A stretch of 64,000 nucleotides of DNA, taken from Segatella copri DSM 18205. Lineage in GTDB: Bacteria; Bacteroidota; Bacteroidia; Bacteroidales; Bacteroidaceae. Under the pieces are notes generated by a model. The model made no database searches, had not been told where the DNA came from, and saw only the letters and a program-made list of their open reading frames with translations. Below are positions 1-9,300 of this stretch, piece after piece. Location: positions 1,121,501 through 1,185,500 of the forward strand of contig NZ_CP102288.1 of the NCBI RefSeq assembly GCF_025151535.1. The letters are read 5' to 3'. The position numbers and the translations under genes were made by a program. The stretch's first letter is position 1, and every line of letters begins with the position of its first letter.

Positions 1-2
1 AC

Positions 3-74
3 AAGGTTTTGTCTGCAAAATACTACCCGAAAGGTGTGGAGATTTTTCAGCAAAGCAGCGCCCTGACCTTGTAA
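3..74 (+). CDS. C-terminal end of an unidentified gene (partial)
   Basis: The first 74 bases are open in the third frame and end at TAA (72-74), giving about 23 residues that end in SSALTL. Codon use looks like the rest of the window. The second frame is also open from base 2 to 149, so the choice of frame is not secure. I do not recognise the fragment. It would be the tail of a gene entering from the left and converging on ssb. Confidence 0.25.
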   Translation, partial: KVLSAKYYPKGVEIFQQSSALTL

Positions 75-294
75 AGATAAGACAGAACCGTTACCTTCGC
101 AACAGAATTCTTACCGATTCCCAGAAGTCGATGAATGAAATCCTCCTATAACTGGCTATCCTTTCAGCAAGGAAAAGTATAAGCATAAAATAGAAAAAGC
201 TGTTGTATATCTGTTGGTTATTGACGGTTTTGCATCGTTTTAATAGGGTATTAAAATGAAGCAGAATGATTAAAATGACAAGAAGTATAAGCAC

Positions 295-322
295 AAAAAA
301 AAGCGACCCGAAGGCCGCTCTT
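295..322 (-). terminator. Intrinsic terminator of ssb
   Basis: Read on the minus strand this is a GC-rich hairpin (GCGGCC and GGTCGC arms, TTCG loop, one G-T wobble) followed by eight T residues. It starts about 20 bases after the ssb stop codon, the standard place for a Rho-independent terminator. Confidence 0.8.
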
Positions 323-340
323 TTATCTGGAGAGAAGGAT

Positions 341-718
341 TTACTTATCCTTCTGGGTCTTGCCCTGCTGAGAATCAGGAGCATTCTCCTTCTCAACAGC
401 TTCGTAGAACTTGGTGGCTACGAGAATCACTCGGTTGTGCTTGACTCCCTCGGCATCCTGCCATTCCTCTGGCTTGAAGTAGCCCTCTACAGTGAGGAGT
501 GCTCCCTTGACCAGGCGGTCGAATGAAGAGGTATTCTCGTTCTTGCGCCAAGCCTCTACATTCATGAAGGCAGAAGTGCGAGAGTTTTCATCGCCATTCT
601 TCTCATTGCGGCTGATGGCCAGTGAGAAGCGAGCTACGCTTGCGGTTGTAAACTGATGGATGCTTGCATCCTTACCTACGAAACCAGTTACTGCGAAAGA
701 ATTTTCCATCTTTTTCAT
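341..718 (-). CDS. ssb: Single-stranded DNA-binding protein
   Basis: 125 residues with the OB-fold pattern of bacterial SSB: the N-terminal strand NSFAVTGFVGKD, the ARFSLAI strand, the substitution-type block around AFMNVEAW, and the LVKGALLTVEGYFKPEEW core. The C-terminus is short, polar and ends in KTQKDK, so it lacks the acidic DDDIPF-type tail used for partner binding. That is common in the small Bacteroidota SSB paralogues. It binds ssDNA in replication or repair. A clear terminator follows it. The start at 718 gives a compact N-terminus; a second Met lies three residues in. No obvious TAnnTTTG promoter lies just upstream. Confidence 0.9.
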   Translation of the reverse strand: MKKMENSFAVTGFVGKDASIHQFTTASVARFSLAISRNEKNGDENSRTSAFMNVEAWRKNENTSSFDRLVKGALLTVEGYFKPEEWQDAEGVKHNRVILVATKFYEAVEKENAPDSQQGKTQKDK

Positions 719-1630
719 AATTCAATATTTTTAGAAGTGAAACATTTATTTTTTACGATGCTATCAGAGTTGGCAAGGAAAACATAGGAAGCAAGGAATT
801 ATCGAATTATTTCACCCTTGGGCAGGAAAAGTTTTTTGGATGAGCAGCAGACGGAAAAGTTTTTGAAAAAATTCTGAGAATAAGGCATCTGGTACTTGCA
901 GAAATGTGGCTTGCACTAACTTTGCAGCGGAAAAAGTAAGTGTGGATGCTTCGTCCAAAAATATGAATGAAAAGGATGAGTAGAAAATATCTGCAGTTGG
1001 TTGGGTAAAGGAAAGCAGCATCCTCCTCGATGTTGTTCAAACAAACTGGTTGCGCAATACGGCTTATAAGTTCAAGAGACTGGCAGGAAAACTCACACTT
1101 CATCATGAATATGGCTAAGTTAAGGAAAGAACAATCAGACCTACGACTGCCAAGGGTAAGCATCTGTCTGTAGATGGAAGCTAACCAGAGAAGCATGATG
1201 CCTGAGACAAGAGGCAAGCTCAACCAATATCTCTTGTCAACAAGCGAAACTGCAGAGAAGGACTACGAAATTTCAGTAAGGAGAAGAAGGCAAAGTCCTG
1301 AACCGGCTAAAGAGCAGCCAAGGCAAAGTTTACGGCGCATACAGCATACAGGTTTAAGTTTACCCATGTATATATACATGTTCTTTCAAACTCAAATAGT
1401 AAACCTCTACCGATTTTTAGCCACTCAAACCAGGAAGTTTACAAGTTTAAGAAAACCATATATGTATATATGCCGAAATAAACTTGTTTATAACATATAG
1501 TCAAGGATTTTGGGAGAATCTATTTTTCCTTGCTGAAATGCAAGAATAGTTATACGAAATGGGGCAAGGTTGCATCATTCGTCTATCAATTCTAAAAATA
1601 CTATAATTATTTATTTTTCTTGCCTAAACA
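719..1630. other. Gene-poor region with a decayed open frame
   Basis: No convincing gene. A plus-strand frame from ATG 952 is interrupted by an in-frame TAG after six codons and then runs for about 43 residues (GWVKESSILLDVVQTNWL part) to a stop near 1120, which suggests a broken small gene that I cannot name. The longer frames in this stretch, on both strands, have low-complexity composition and no motif. Around 1365-1380 there is a 16-bp palindrome CATGTATATATACATG. The rest is AT-rich and featureless. Confidence 0.4.
895..924 (+). promoter_or_regulatory. Bacteroidota-type promoter
   Basis: TTG at 895-897 and TAACTTTG at 917-924, separated by 19 bases, match the -33/-7 promoter of Bacteroidota. 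Transcription would start near 931 and read into the decayed frame at 952, supporting the view that a small gene once stood there. Confidence 0.5.
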
Positions 1631-1662
1631 TTTGGATATTTGGAGAAAAGTTGCTATTTTTG
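1631..1662 (+). promoter_or_regulatory. Promoter of the abiE toxin-antitoxin pair
   Basis: TTTG at 1631-1634 and TATTTTTG at 1655-1662, 20 bases apart, fit the Bacteroidota -33/-7 consensus. The predicted start near 1669 leaves about 30 bases before the AbiEi start at 1700, which favours that start over the earlier non-ATG one at 1640. Confidence 0.65.
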
Positions 1663-1699
1663 CACAAAGTTATTCATATATAAATACTTCGATGCAAAA

Positions 1700-2476
1700 A
1701 TGGCAACTTTTACGCCTTTATACAAGATTAGGATCTTCAACTTTGAAGATGTGATGCGTGAGATGAAATTGTCTCATGCAGGAACATCTACGGCCATATC
1801 CCGATGGCAATCTCAGAAGGTTCTGAAACCGATTAGGCGAAACATGTACGTCACTATTGATCCATCGACAGATGCTCCCATGTGTGACAAGTTCGAGTTG
1901 AGTTCCAAGATTTCAGAATCTTCATATGTTGGTTGGCACACAGCTCTTGAATTACATGGAGTTGCCCACCAACCTTTCTACAATGCCTATGTTGGCAGCA
2001 AAAGCCGTTTCAAAGATTTTGCTTTTGAAGGAATAGACTTTGTGTACTGTGCAACCCCTTTTGAACCAACTGCGGAAAATGGCGTTATAACTCCCAAGGG
2101 AAATCCTTATGTACGTGTAACTGATTTGGAACGAACAGTCATAGACTGCTGTGACCGTATAGAACGTGCTGGAGGCATTGAGGAATTGCTTCATTGCATG
2201 GAAGGAATATCACTGCTTGATGAGCCAAAACTCGAAAAGTATCTGGCATTGTACAATAAAGCATTCCTCTATCAAAAGGTAGGATTCATCCTGGAGCATA
2301 GCAAAGAGCATCATCACATAAGCGACCAATTCATAGAAATGTGCCGCTCGAAAGGTGCCTTGCATACCAAACGTCTAACCTCCACAGGCGATTCTGACAC
2401 CTATTTATGTCGATGGAAGCTTTATGTACCAGAAGATTGTGTAATTGAAAAAACTATTGAAAATGAACTCATATAA
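1700..2476 (+). CDS. AbiEi-family antitoxin / transcriptional repressor
   Basis: 258 residues from ATG 1700. The N-terminal 60 residues are a winged-helix-like domain (MREMKLSHAGTSTAISRWQ segment followed by KPIRRNMYV), the AbiEi_4-type DNA-binding part. The rest holds the AbiEi core with WHTALELHGV and the VTDLERTVIDCC motif, characteristic of type IV antitoxins that repress their own operon and counteract the paired nucleotidyltransferase. It overlaps the toxin gene by 14 bases, so the two are translationally coupled. The open frame can be extended upstream to 1640, but that start is not ATG and overlaps the promoter. AbiE systems act in phage abortive infection and plasmid or element stabilisation. 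Confidence 0.85.
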   Translation: MATFTPLYKIRIFNFEDVMREMKLSHAGTSTAISRWQSQKVLKPIRRNMYVTIDPSTDAPMCDKFELSSKISESSYVGWHTALELHGVAHQPFYNAYVGSKSRFKDFAFEGIDFVYCATPFEPTAENGVITPKGNPYVRVTDLERTVIDCCDRIERAGGIEELLHCMEGISLLDEPKLEKYLALYNKAFLYQKVGFILEHSKEHHHISDQFIEMCRSKGALHTKRLTSTGDSDTYLCRWKLYVPEDCVIEKTIENELI

Positions 2477-3434
2477 CAAGATATATTTAGAAAAAATAGC
2501 CAAAGAGAAGGGATTTGTCCGTGACAATCTCGAAAAGGTAATGCGTCTTTCAGAAATTTTACAATATTTCAACCAGAATGAATTTCTACACGATTCACTT
2601 GTATTAAAAGGCGGAACAGCTATCAATCTCACCGTTTTTCAGATGCCACGACTATCTGTTGACATCGACTTAGATTTTGCCAAGAATTGCAGTAGAGAAG
2701 AAATGATTAAAGCAAGAAAAAATATAAATGACGAGATTCTTGCTTATATGTCCAACGAGGGATATGTTCTAAAGCCTGGCTCTAAAAGTCCACATACACT
2801 GGACTCGTGGGTATTTGGATATATAAACGCAGGAGGAAATCCGGACAACATTAAGATAGAAATTAATTATAGTGACCGTTGCCACGTACTGCCAATGGAA
2901 GAACGTACAATCAGTATCGACTTTCTTGGAGACATAAGGGTTTGTGCCCTCGCACCGATGGAACTCTTTGCCAGCAAGCTCAACGCACTTATCAGTAGAG
3001 CTGCTGTACGAGACATTTATGACGTGTATGGTATGATACAGGCGAATCTATTTGAAACAATGGAAGAAAGAGCTCTTCTCCGTAAAATTCTCGTTTTCTA
3101 CTTGGCTGTCGGTTCCAGTTGCAAAGCAGAGGAGGTTACACTTGATATCAAAAACATCAAGCACATAGAAAAACTTTCCTTCTCGCAAGTTCGTGCCCAT
3201 CTACTCCCAGTATTAAGCAGAAAAGAAAAATTCGACTTTAACGCACTAAAAGAACAAGTACTTAGTTTTCTTGGTTCTTTTCTATCTTTCACAGAAGGTG
3301 AAAGAAAGTTTATTGAACACTTCAATCAGAGAGAATATAGACCAGATATTCTATTTAATGAAAGTTCAATCGTTGAACGAATAACAAGTCACCCTATGGC
3401 TTTATGGAAATGCAGACCCAAAGAGATGAAGTGA
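2463..3434 (+). CDS. AbiEii/AbiGii-family nucleotidyltransferase toxin
   Basis: 323 residues from ATG 2463 (a TTG six codons earlier is possible). It has the polymerase-beta-type nucleotidyltransferase signature: LVLKGGTAINL, then LSVDIDLDF, whose two aspartates would bind the catalytic metal, then KIEINYSDR. AbiEii/MenT-type toxins transfer nucleotides to RNA (tRNA 3' ends in the MenT group) and stop growth; that activity is family knowledge, not visible here. It directly follows and overlaps the AbiEi-like antitoxin. The gene looks intact, with the usual length for the family (about 300 residues). Confidence 0.85.
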   Translation: MNSYNKIYLEKIAKEKGFVRDNLEKVMRLSEILQYFNQNEFLHDSLVLKGGTAINLTVFQMPRLSVDIDLDFAKNCSREEMIKARKNINDEILAYMSNEGYVLKPGSKSPHTLDSWVFGYINAGGNPDNIKIEINYSDRCHVLPMEERTISIDFLGDIRVCALAPMELFASKLNALISRAAVRDIYDVYGMIQANLFETMEERALLRKILVFYLAVGSSCKAEEVTLDIKNIKHIEKLSFSQVRAHLLPVLSRKEKFDFNALKEQVLSFLGSFLSFTEGERKFIEHFNQREYRPDILFNESSIVERITSHPMALWKCRPKEMK

Positions 3435-3507
3435 GATCCATATCGATATTAAAATCGAAATGATTAAACAACGAGGTATGTTTAATACTATAGCTTCCTC
3501 CTGTTTG

Positions 3508-3546
3508 AACTATCCCATTTTTTAGGATAGTTGCCCTTTTGGGCAA
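3508..3546 (+). terminator. Twin hairpin after the toxin gene
   Basis: Two adjacent stems share a junction: AACTATCC (3508-3515) with GGATAGTT (3525-3532), and TTGCCC (3531-3536) with GGGCAA (3541-3546). No long T-tract follows, so this may be a weak terminator or an attenuator ahead of the ATPase remnant. Confidence 0.45.
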
Positions 3547-3573
3547 TTCTCTATAGCTATAAAAGAAAGAAAC

Positions 3574-3808
3574 ATGTCAGAATATATTGATTTTATCACT
3601 TATCAAGACGATGCAATAATCCAACGCCCCTTACGTTATTACAGAAGACGAGGACAACCGCATCCACAACCGAAGGGAGACCTTCATCAGGGAAACAGGC
3701 ACCATTAAAACGGTACTCATCACGATGATCACCTCCTATGGACTTGCGCCGGGCGGCTATTCTGATGACATCCAATGCCAGCTGACGATGGCAGATTTAT
3801 TCAGATAA
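3574..3808 (+). pseudogene. Remnant of an AAA-family ATPase (frameshifted)
   Basis: ATG 3574 opens a frame that ends after about 45 residues. From about 3633 another frame encodes ITEDEDNRIHNRRETF and then KTVLITMITSYGLAPGGYSD and MADLF up to the stop at 3806-3808. This tail resembles the C-terminus of the ATP-binding proteins that are very abundant in Prevotella (the MITTYGL ... LDDLF ending). Only the last 60 or so residues of a roughly 500-residue protein remain, split by a frame change, so it is a dead fragment. Confidence 0.55.
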
Positions 3809-4105
3809 AAGCCGACCTCTCAAAAATGATAAAAAAACACGTTTTAGCACGAAAATGCAGATTTTGAGTGTTTACAAAGGTTAAATATGTTAAACATTCA
3901 ACCCCTAAAAATGGGTGTTTGTAAAGATATATGATATACGAAATGAATGAAATCAAGTGAAACCAAGTGAAAATACGAAAATCGTAAGTAGCTGATAATA
4001 AGCATTCTTTTCATTCAGAAAGAAAGCGGCTCACAAATAGCGCGTTAACTCTTAACCGATTGAGAATCAATGACATTCATTATTTGCATCGGGAAATAAG
4101 CATAA

Positions 4106-4129
4106 ATAGGGAACGCATGCGTTCCCTAT
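4106..4129 (-). terminator. Perfect 24-bp palindrome, terminator-like
   Basis: ATAGGGAACGC and its exact complement meet without a loop at 4106-4129. It lies just downstream of the stop codon of the amidase remnant on the minus strand, where its terminator would be. There is no clear T-tract on either side. Confidence 0.45.
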
Positions 4130-4132
4130 CTG

Positions 4133-4255
4133 TTAGCCCCACTCCTTCTTCACATTAAAGCAGGGGCAGGCTTTGTTAGCAAATTCATTATGACCATGAA
4201 TCGTGGCTAATGGATATTCCTCCTTCAGCTGCTCGATGAGGGCATGAATTAAAGT
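4133..4255 (-). pseudogene. C-terminal remnant of an N-acetylmuramoyl-L-alanine amidase
   Basis: The minus strand reads ALIEQLKEEYPLATIHGHNE, then FANKACPCFNVKKEW and a stop at 4133-4135. This is the end of the small peptidoglycan amidases (amidase_2 fold) of Bacteroidota, in which the HGHxE and ACPCF segments carry metal ligands. The first two thirds of the gene are gone. Such amidases usually stand next to an HU-like gene and a smalltalk gene; remains of both lie 1.2-1.5 kb away, so this is one decayed cassette. Confidence 0.65.
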
Positions 4256-5190
4256 GCAAAATCGGCTATTCATGGGCTAAAAAAGGGGTTTATGTAATCA
4301 GAAAACTCTAATTTTTCCGTTTTTCATCGCTGAAAACAGGTATTGGAAGAATGCATAAAAAGCGAATGCTATGATTTACAAAGTAAATATATATTCCATT
4401 CATAACACAACATACAGGATTCGCTTTACACACAGAATATACATACTAAATAGTTATATAACAATAGGTTATCCCTTCTCATCTTAGTATTGTTATTATG
4501 TAGTTTCTAGCTTTCCGGACTATTACTACGTCAATATTTTATCAATTACTACCAAAGATAATAAAAAGTTGGCAACCAAAGAATTTTATCACGTTATTTA
4601 ACGGAAAAATGCAAAATATGGGGGTTAGGAAGATGTTTTACCCCCTCTAGTATGGGTAAAAAATGCCCCTCCTCGGACATTAAATCCGTCTCTAACATGA
4701 TGTATTTTTGACAAAATGCAACAGAAAACAAGGATAAAAATGTAGAATCGAACAACATATCAGCTAACTGAAGCGGCTTAATATGTAGATAATTATTATA
4801 CACAAAATATTAGAGTATGAATATAACAAAATACACATAACACACTAATAACCAACATATTCAGACATACGCTAAACCTATACCAGGTAAAACTCACAAG
4901 TTCATCTTGCGTGTCATTAAGGGTCAAGGTCATTAAGGGTCATTTTCATTTTCGGGGGAGAAAAATCCCCTATAGTATATATATAAATAAATATTTATAT
5001 ATACTATAGCTCAAAATGACACTTTCATTTTTCTAAATGACCCTTAATGACACTGACCCTTAATGACACGCTTGTTTTTCATCCTTACTTTCCCATTGAT
5101 GATTGTTTCTGCAATAAAGTTCAGATAGAAAATCAATAGAACTTATTGTATTACAGCTACTTATAGCTTTTCTCGCATAGAAAGTCAGGG
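4256..5190. other. Gene-free, AT-rich region
   Basis: I see no gene on either strand. A 69-codon minus-strand frame at 4594-4803 has no motif and no promoter. The stretch contains the large nested palindrome described separately (4909-5071). Confidence 0.5.
4909..5071. repeat. 163-bp nested palindrome
   Basis: The outer arms 4909-4945 and 5035-5071 match in 35 of 37 positions as an inverted repeat; each arm holds two copies of GTCATTAAGGGTCA. An inner AT-rich inverted repeat pairs CTATAGTATATATA (4970-4983) with 4996-5009. The GTCATTAAGG unit recurs at 5745-5850, 50725, and 54200-54235. The structure could form a large cruciform or a double hairpin in RNA. Confidence 0.85.
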
Positions 5191-5197
5191 TGAAAGC

Positions 5198-5228
5198 TTG
5201 CATTCTGCCCGAAAATGTTGTATCTTTG
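5198..5228 (+). promoter_or_regulatory. Promoter with a long leader ahead of the HU/smalltalk cassette
   Basis: TTG at 5198-5200 and TATCTTTG at 5221-5228 are 20 bases apart, a textbook Bacteroidota promoter. Transcription from about 5235 gives a leader of about 165 bases before ATG 5402. The leader contains short repeated GGTC/GACC blocks that could fold. Confidence 0.65.
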
Positions 5229-5401
5229 CACCGGCAATCGAAAGAACAGCCTTTTGTGCCTTGCTCGGGTCTTCTCTTAAGACTAACACGGGTCATAAAT
5301 GATGGCAGGCGCCGGTCATCAATGAAGACCCCGAAAACGGCAGGAACGGGGCGTCCTGGGGAGTTGCAAAACAAAGGACTCTAAACATACTACAAACGAC
5401 T

Positions 5402-5470
5402 ATGATTAATTACAGCATCGTAATGCGTAGCGTGAACGCAAATCTTCTGGAAATCAACCAGGCTAGGGTG
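5402..5470 (+). pseudogene. N-terminal remnant of an HU-like DNA-binding protein
   Basis: ATG 5402 begins MINYSIVMRSVNANLLEINQ, which resembles the opening of the HU-like DNA-binding proteins encoded upstream of smalltalk genes in Bacteroidota. After about 20 residues similarity ends in a low-complexity run of short repeats (CTAGCCC, TCAACATTCA). The frame remains open into the smalltalk gene, so the bulk of the HU-like gene appears to have been deleted, leaving its start codon joined to the next gene. Confidence 0.5.
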
Positions 5471-5536
5471 CTAGCCCCTAGCCCAGCCTATCCGCCCACA
5501 AAAAATTCAACACTCAACATTCAACATTCAAAAAAG

Positions 5537-5632
5537 ATGAAAGCGAACACTTGGAAAACAATTCTGCAGATAGCCATCAGCATTCTGACCGCTATCGCTA
5601 CTACGCTCGGAGTAAAGAGCTGCATGGGATAA
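5537..5632 (+). CDS. Smalltalk protein
   Basis: 31 residues: MKANTWKTILQIAISILTA, then IATTLGVKSCMG. This matches the smalltalk family, tiny Bacteroidota proteins with a K-x-x-W-K start, one hydrophobic helix (about residues 9-26) and an SSCM-like end. The function is unknown. It probably sits in the membrane. Start 5537 is chosen because it gives the family's N-terminus; an in-frame read-through from 5402 exists only because the upstream HU-like gene has collapsed. A strong terminator follows 57 bases later. Confidence 0.8.
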   Translation: MKANTWKTILQIAISILTAIATTLGVKSCMG

Positions 5633-5688
5633 AGAACATGGAGTCCACCTTATTGATATAAGCAGACTCAGCCATAAAAATGAAAATC

Positions 5689-5726
5689 GACCGCTCACCT
5701 CAATGCGAGGAGAGCGGTCTTTTTTT
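5689..5726 (+). terminator. Intrinsic terminator after smalltalk
   Basis: GACCGCTC (5689-5696) pairs with GAGCGGTC (5712-5719); an inner CCT/AGG extends the stem, and eight T residues follow at once. Confidence 0.9.
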
Positions 5727-5744
5727 GTTTCTACCTAAAATCCG

Positions 5745-5962
5745 GTCATGAAGGGTCAAAGTCATTAAGGGTCATTATCATTTTCAAATCCCAAAGATTC
5801 CGGTCATTAAGGTCAAGGTCATTAAGGTCATTAAGGATTTCGGGTTTCAAAAATATCCCTCAACATCCCTCTATCTTATAAAATAAGGTTAAATCGAGTT
5901 CGCCCTGCCAACAAAATCCATCCATATAATCACTTTTCTGAATATTTTTTGTATTTTTGCAG
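5745..5962 (+). repeat. Dispersed GGTCATTAAGG repeat carrying a promoter
   Basis: A run of GGTCATTAAGG-like units (5745-5840) leads into a segment (5828-5962) that is nearly identical to 50725-50870 over its last 90 bases. Each ends in TATTTTTGCAG, a -7 element. A degenerate third copy lies near 43215-43305 and a short fragment at 54200-54240. The repeat would fire transcription into whatever lies to its right, here the broken gene at 6040. Confidence 0.75.
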
Positions 5963-6039
5963 AAATATTGCCTATTAAGGGAGTAAAGCATAGCTTATCC
6001 TCCTAGATTACAGGCGCATCATTATCAAATGATTAGAGC

Positions 6040-6243
6040 ATGAAGAAGATATTATTCCTACACGGATTCTTCGCCACGGGAAGTTATACGCCTACTGAGC
6101 AGGAGGTGAAGACCTGGTACGCTCCCCTCGCCCAGAAAATGATGATGGAGTTTTCGGCAAAGGAAGAAAGATATTTCCAGCACTTTAAGGGCGGCAAATA
6201 TAAGTTCATCCATTCTGCCTTCGACTCCGAGACTCAGGAGCGC
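6040..6243 (+). pseudogene. Broken YqiA-type esterase / DUF1653 fusion gene
   Basis: The first 15 residues, MKKILFLHGFFATGS, are the start of a YqiA-type alpha/beta-hydrolase, with the nucleophile and core missing. It then jumps to PTEQEVKTWYAPLAQKMMME, which looks like the end of such a hydrolase, and into a DUF1653 domain (YFQHFKGGKYKFIHSAFDSE) that stops abruptly where the direct repeat at 6244 begins. So there is an internal deletion plus a 3' truncation. A second copy of the DUF1653 part, intact, lies at 43500-43706; about 65 bases are almost identical between the two. Confidence 0.7.
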
Positions 6244-6351
6244 GGAGTTAAGACAACAGTCTTTTTGGCGTAGTTTTTTAAGCTGCAAGACATACGTCTT
6301 AACTCCTTAACTTCCTTAACTCCTTTAACTTCCTGATATGCGAAAGTTCAG
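6244..6351. repeat. Flanking direct repeat, copy 1 (TTAACTCC-rich hairpin)
   Basis: GGAGTTAAGAC and GTCTTAACTCC form an 11-bp stem around a conserved 40-base loop; the right side continues with iterated TTAACTCC/TTAACTTCC units and ends TGATATGCGAAA. Copy 2 is at 20109-20266 in the same orientation. The two bracket the whole surface-protein island, and copy 1 cuts off the DUF1653 domain on its left and touches the stop codon of the gene on its right. Confidence 0.85.
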
Positions 6352-9300
6352 TTACTTTAATACTTTAATTCCATTCTTAATGACCAGTCCCTTTGTCTGA
6401 GCATCGCGCTTTCTGCCGAGCAGGTCATAAACGGCATCGGTGTCGCCCGTAGCTTTTGCGTCTATAAGGCGCAGGTCGGTGGAGGTGCCGTCGGAGTGAA
6501 TCACTTTGGTGTTGCTGAATGCGCCCTTTGCCACGAAATAGCAGCGGAAGCCTTTCATCTCCACGTCTGAATTAACATGGTATATCTTGTCGCCGCTGAT
6601 GACGTAGATGTTCTCACTTTCCGTTACATCGAAAGGAGTTATCATGCGCTTGTTGTATTCACCCTGCATGGTGATGGTGAGGGTGGTGTTATTTGCGGTT
6701 TGGGATGTACCAGTCGGAACGTATGTTTCAGAAGTACAAGTTATCGTCCTGTCCTTAATCTCGTAGATGTTGCCCGAAACATCTTTCGAAGGTTTAATAA
6801 GATAAGGTGTGCCGGCTGTAATTTCCGCTGCAGCGCTGAACTTCATGGTGTAGGAATTAGTCCCACTGTTATATTCCAAGCCGCTGAACGTCTCTACCTT
6901 AGTGCCGCTGCCGAACAACGGAGAAATCTCATCAGATGTTAATGAATATGGCAGGCAGATGGTGTTCCAATCATCTTTCTTCAATGCACGGCGCATCTTA
7001 ATATTACAATTCTTGGCGTTATCTTCAGAGAGCGTCACGGTCATCGCCTTGTTCTCCTCGTCGAGCAATATATAGTCAACTATCTGCACGTTGTTGCCTG
7101 TTGCTCCTTCGAGCCATGCGGTGAAGGGCTGGGCTGTTGTTGTCACCGTATTTCTGACAAAGCAAGGCAAGGTGTTGTTGCCACTATATTTTGCCGTTGT
7201 GCAAGCTCCTGCAGGAACATTAGTGTTCTTGGAGAACGTTCCCTTGAAATTGCTGTAAGTCGCATTGACTGTAGGAGTAGATACTATGCCGCTGCGCATG
7301 ACGAGAGGTATTGTTGTTCCTGTTGTCACTGTTGTCGTTGGAACATAGAGTATGCAAGGCACTCCGGCCGGTATGGTGTCAACCATCACCACGTTCACCT
7401 GCTCCTGTGCGCCAACCGTCTGTATCTTTCCTATTATCATCACCTTTGCGCCATCAGGCAAATCATCGCGCTCCACCACTCCTGGCAGACAAATCATGTG
7501 GTAGCCCTTGTCGGTTTGCGTCAGGTCGTAGCGAAGCTGTCCTGCAGTAGCCGTGGCATCTGCTGAACGATTGTATTGGAAGTCAGCCGACTGGTCGAGA
7601 TAGCCAGTGGTGATATAGTCCTTCTTCTCGTTCGGCACATATACCGCCATGTTTGGCAGCTGCCACAGCGACACGTCGGAATAAGGATCATCAATGCTGA
7701 TGTTGTAGAAATAGTTCTTCTTCGGGTTTGCTTCGGGGATGGCGTCGAAATAAGCAACCGCTCCATCCGGCGACTTCGCCATATAGTGCTTGGCGGAAAC
7801 AAGCAATGGACGATAGACACCTTGCAGCCAGCCTGGCTTGCCATTGAACTTACCGTTCAATTCCGACTCTGAACCCAACTTTTTGCCACCGTTATAGTTT
7901 TCACTCACTCTGTAGTCGGAACATACAAAATAGTTGCCATTTGATTCGTTATTAAGGCCATTGGTGATTCCGTATGTATTTCGGGTTTCCTTCACGCTTG
8001 CCTCCACTTTGACATCAAACGAGGCATAGCAATTGAATATGCCTTCAGGGGATTCTGCCGATGTGTTTACTGTTCTATTGCCGTCATAGATGGCAATCCC
8101 TGCCACATTATAAGTACTGAACGTTTGTTCCTTGACGATAAATCTTCCCTTGAAATAGCAATCGTGGATGGAAGAGCCCTTAGCGAGTTGGAAGGCGAAG
8201 GTTGACGCATAACCCAACTGGTCCCAAGGCGTACTGAAGGATATCGCACCCGAAACATAGCAGTTGCTCACCTCAGCCTTATTGTTCTCGTCTCCAACCG
8301 ACCTCGCAAGTGCCGTGGCATAATTGCCGTCCCAAATGTCGCAGTCAACGAGGGCAAGGTTCTTCACCGTGCCATACATATAGCCGAAGAGGCTCTTGCG
8401 CAGACCTATGATGGCATGGCCACAGCCGTCAAGATGTCCCTTGAAAGGCCTTTCACTAACATTACCAATACAGTTGTCCAGAGCACCGGTAATATGTATG
8501 TCGAAGCCTAACTTGAAAAACTTGCCCTCGAAAGAACTTCCATTGTTGACTGATTCCATCAATCTCTTAATGTCATCTTCAGTTTTTATGATATATGCCG
8601 AATTTTCAGACATGCCATCTCCTGTATAGTCAGAGAGCACACCGCCGCAAGCTACAGGCATGGGCAGGCCGTTAAGGCTCGCGTCGCTCATTCCAGTCAG
8701 CTTGCCCCACATGTTGCTGCCTGCTTCGGCATTCAGTGTCCTGAGAAAGTCATCATCCTTCATCTGGGCAAGGGTCTTGGAGTATTGCGCTGGAGCAATA
8801 GAATGTTTGCATTCAATGCTTTTACCGTTAGTAGTTTCAAAGTGGTAATAGTCCTGATGCTTCTTATCCCCAAATATTAAGTTGCATACTTGGTCAATGT
8901 GAAAATCATCTGCATCAACATCGATTACATTCCCTACAGAATAAACGACATTGTGCTTGTATTCATCGCCGAAAAGACAATAATTGGCAACAGGAGCAAC
9001 TAAGGCATTTTTTTCGGCGGTGCAGTGAACATCAAATTTTCCGTAAAACGCACAGCCATTTACCTTTGATCTATTATTACCAATACCGCAAACCCGCAAA
9101 GACTTCGTTTTCACTTTGTTGGCAGCATCTCCTATTCTTATATTCCCGAGATACGCACAATTGTTAATTGTCATATTAACGTCATGTTCATACTCTGTCT
9201 CAGCTCTTGAAGCAAGTCCCCCGACATAACAAGCATTAATTTGTGCAAGAGGAGAATTGATATTAATATCCATTGAGCTAAAACAATTACTAAATCTACC

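Noticed and set aside
807..1223. 138-codon minus-strand frame
   Set aside because: Composition is cysteine/serine/phenylalanine-rich, there is no motif and no promoter, and a plus-strand promoter points into it.
4594..4803. 69-codon minus-strand frame
   Set aside because: No recognisable motif, no promoter box and no conserved neighbour; it lies in AT-rich DNA.
5745..5850. Repeated GGTCATTAAGG units as a possible CRISPR or origin
   Set aside because: Spacing is irregular, units are short, and copies are dispersed across the window; no cas or replication gene lies nearby.
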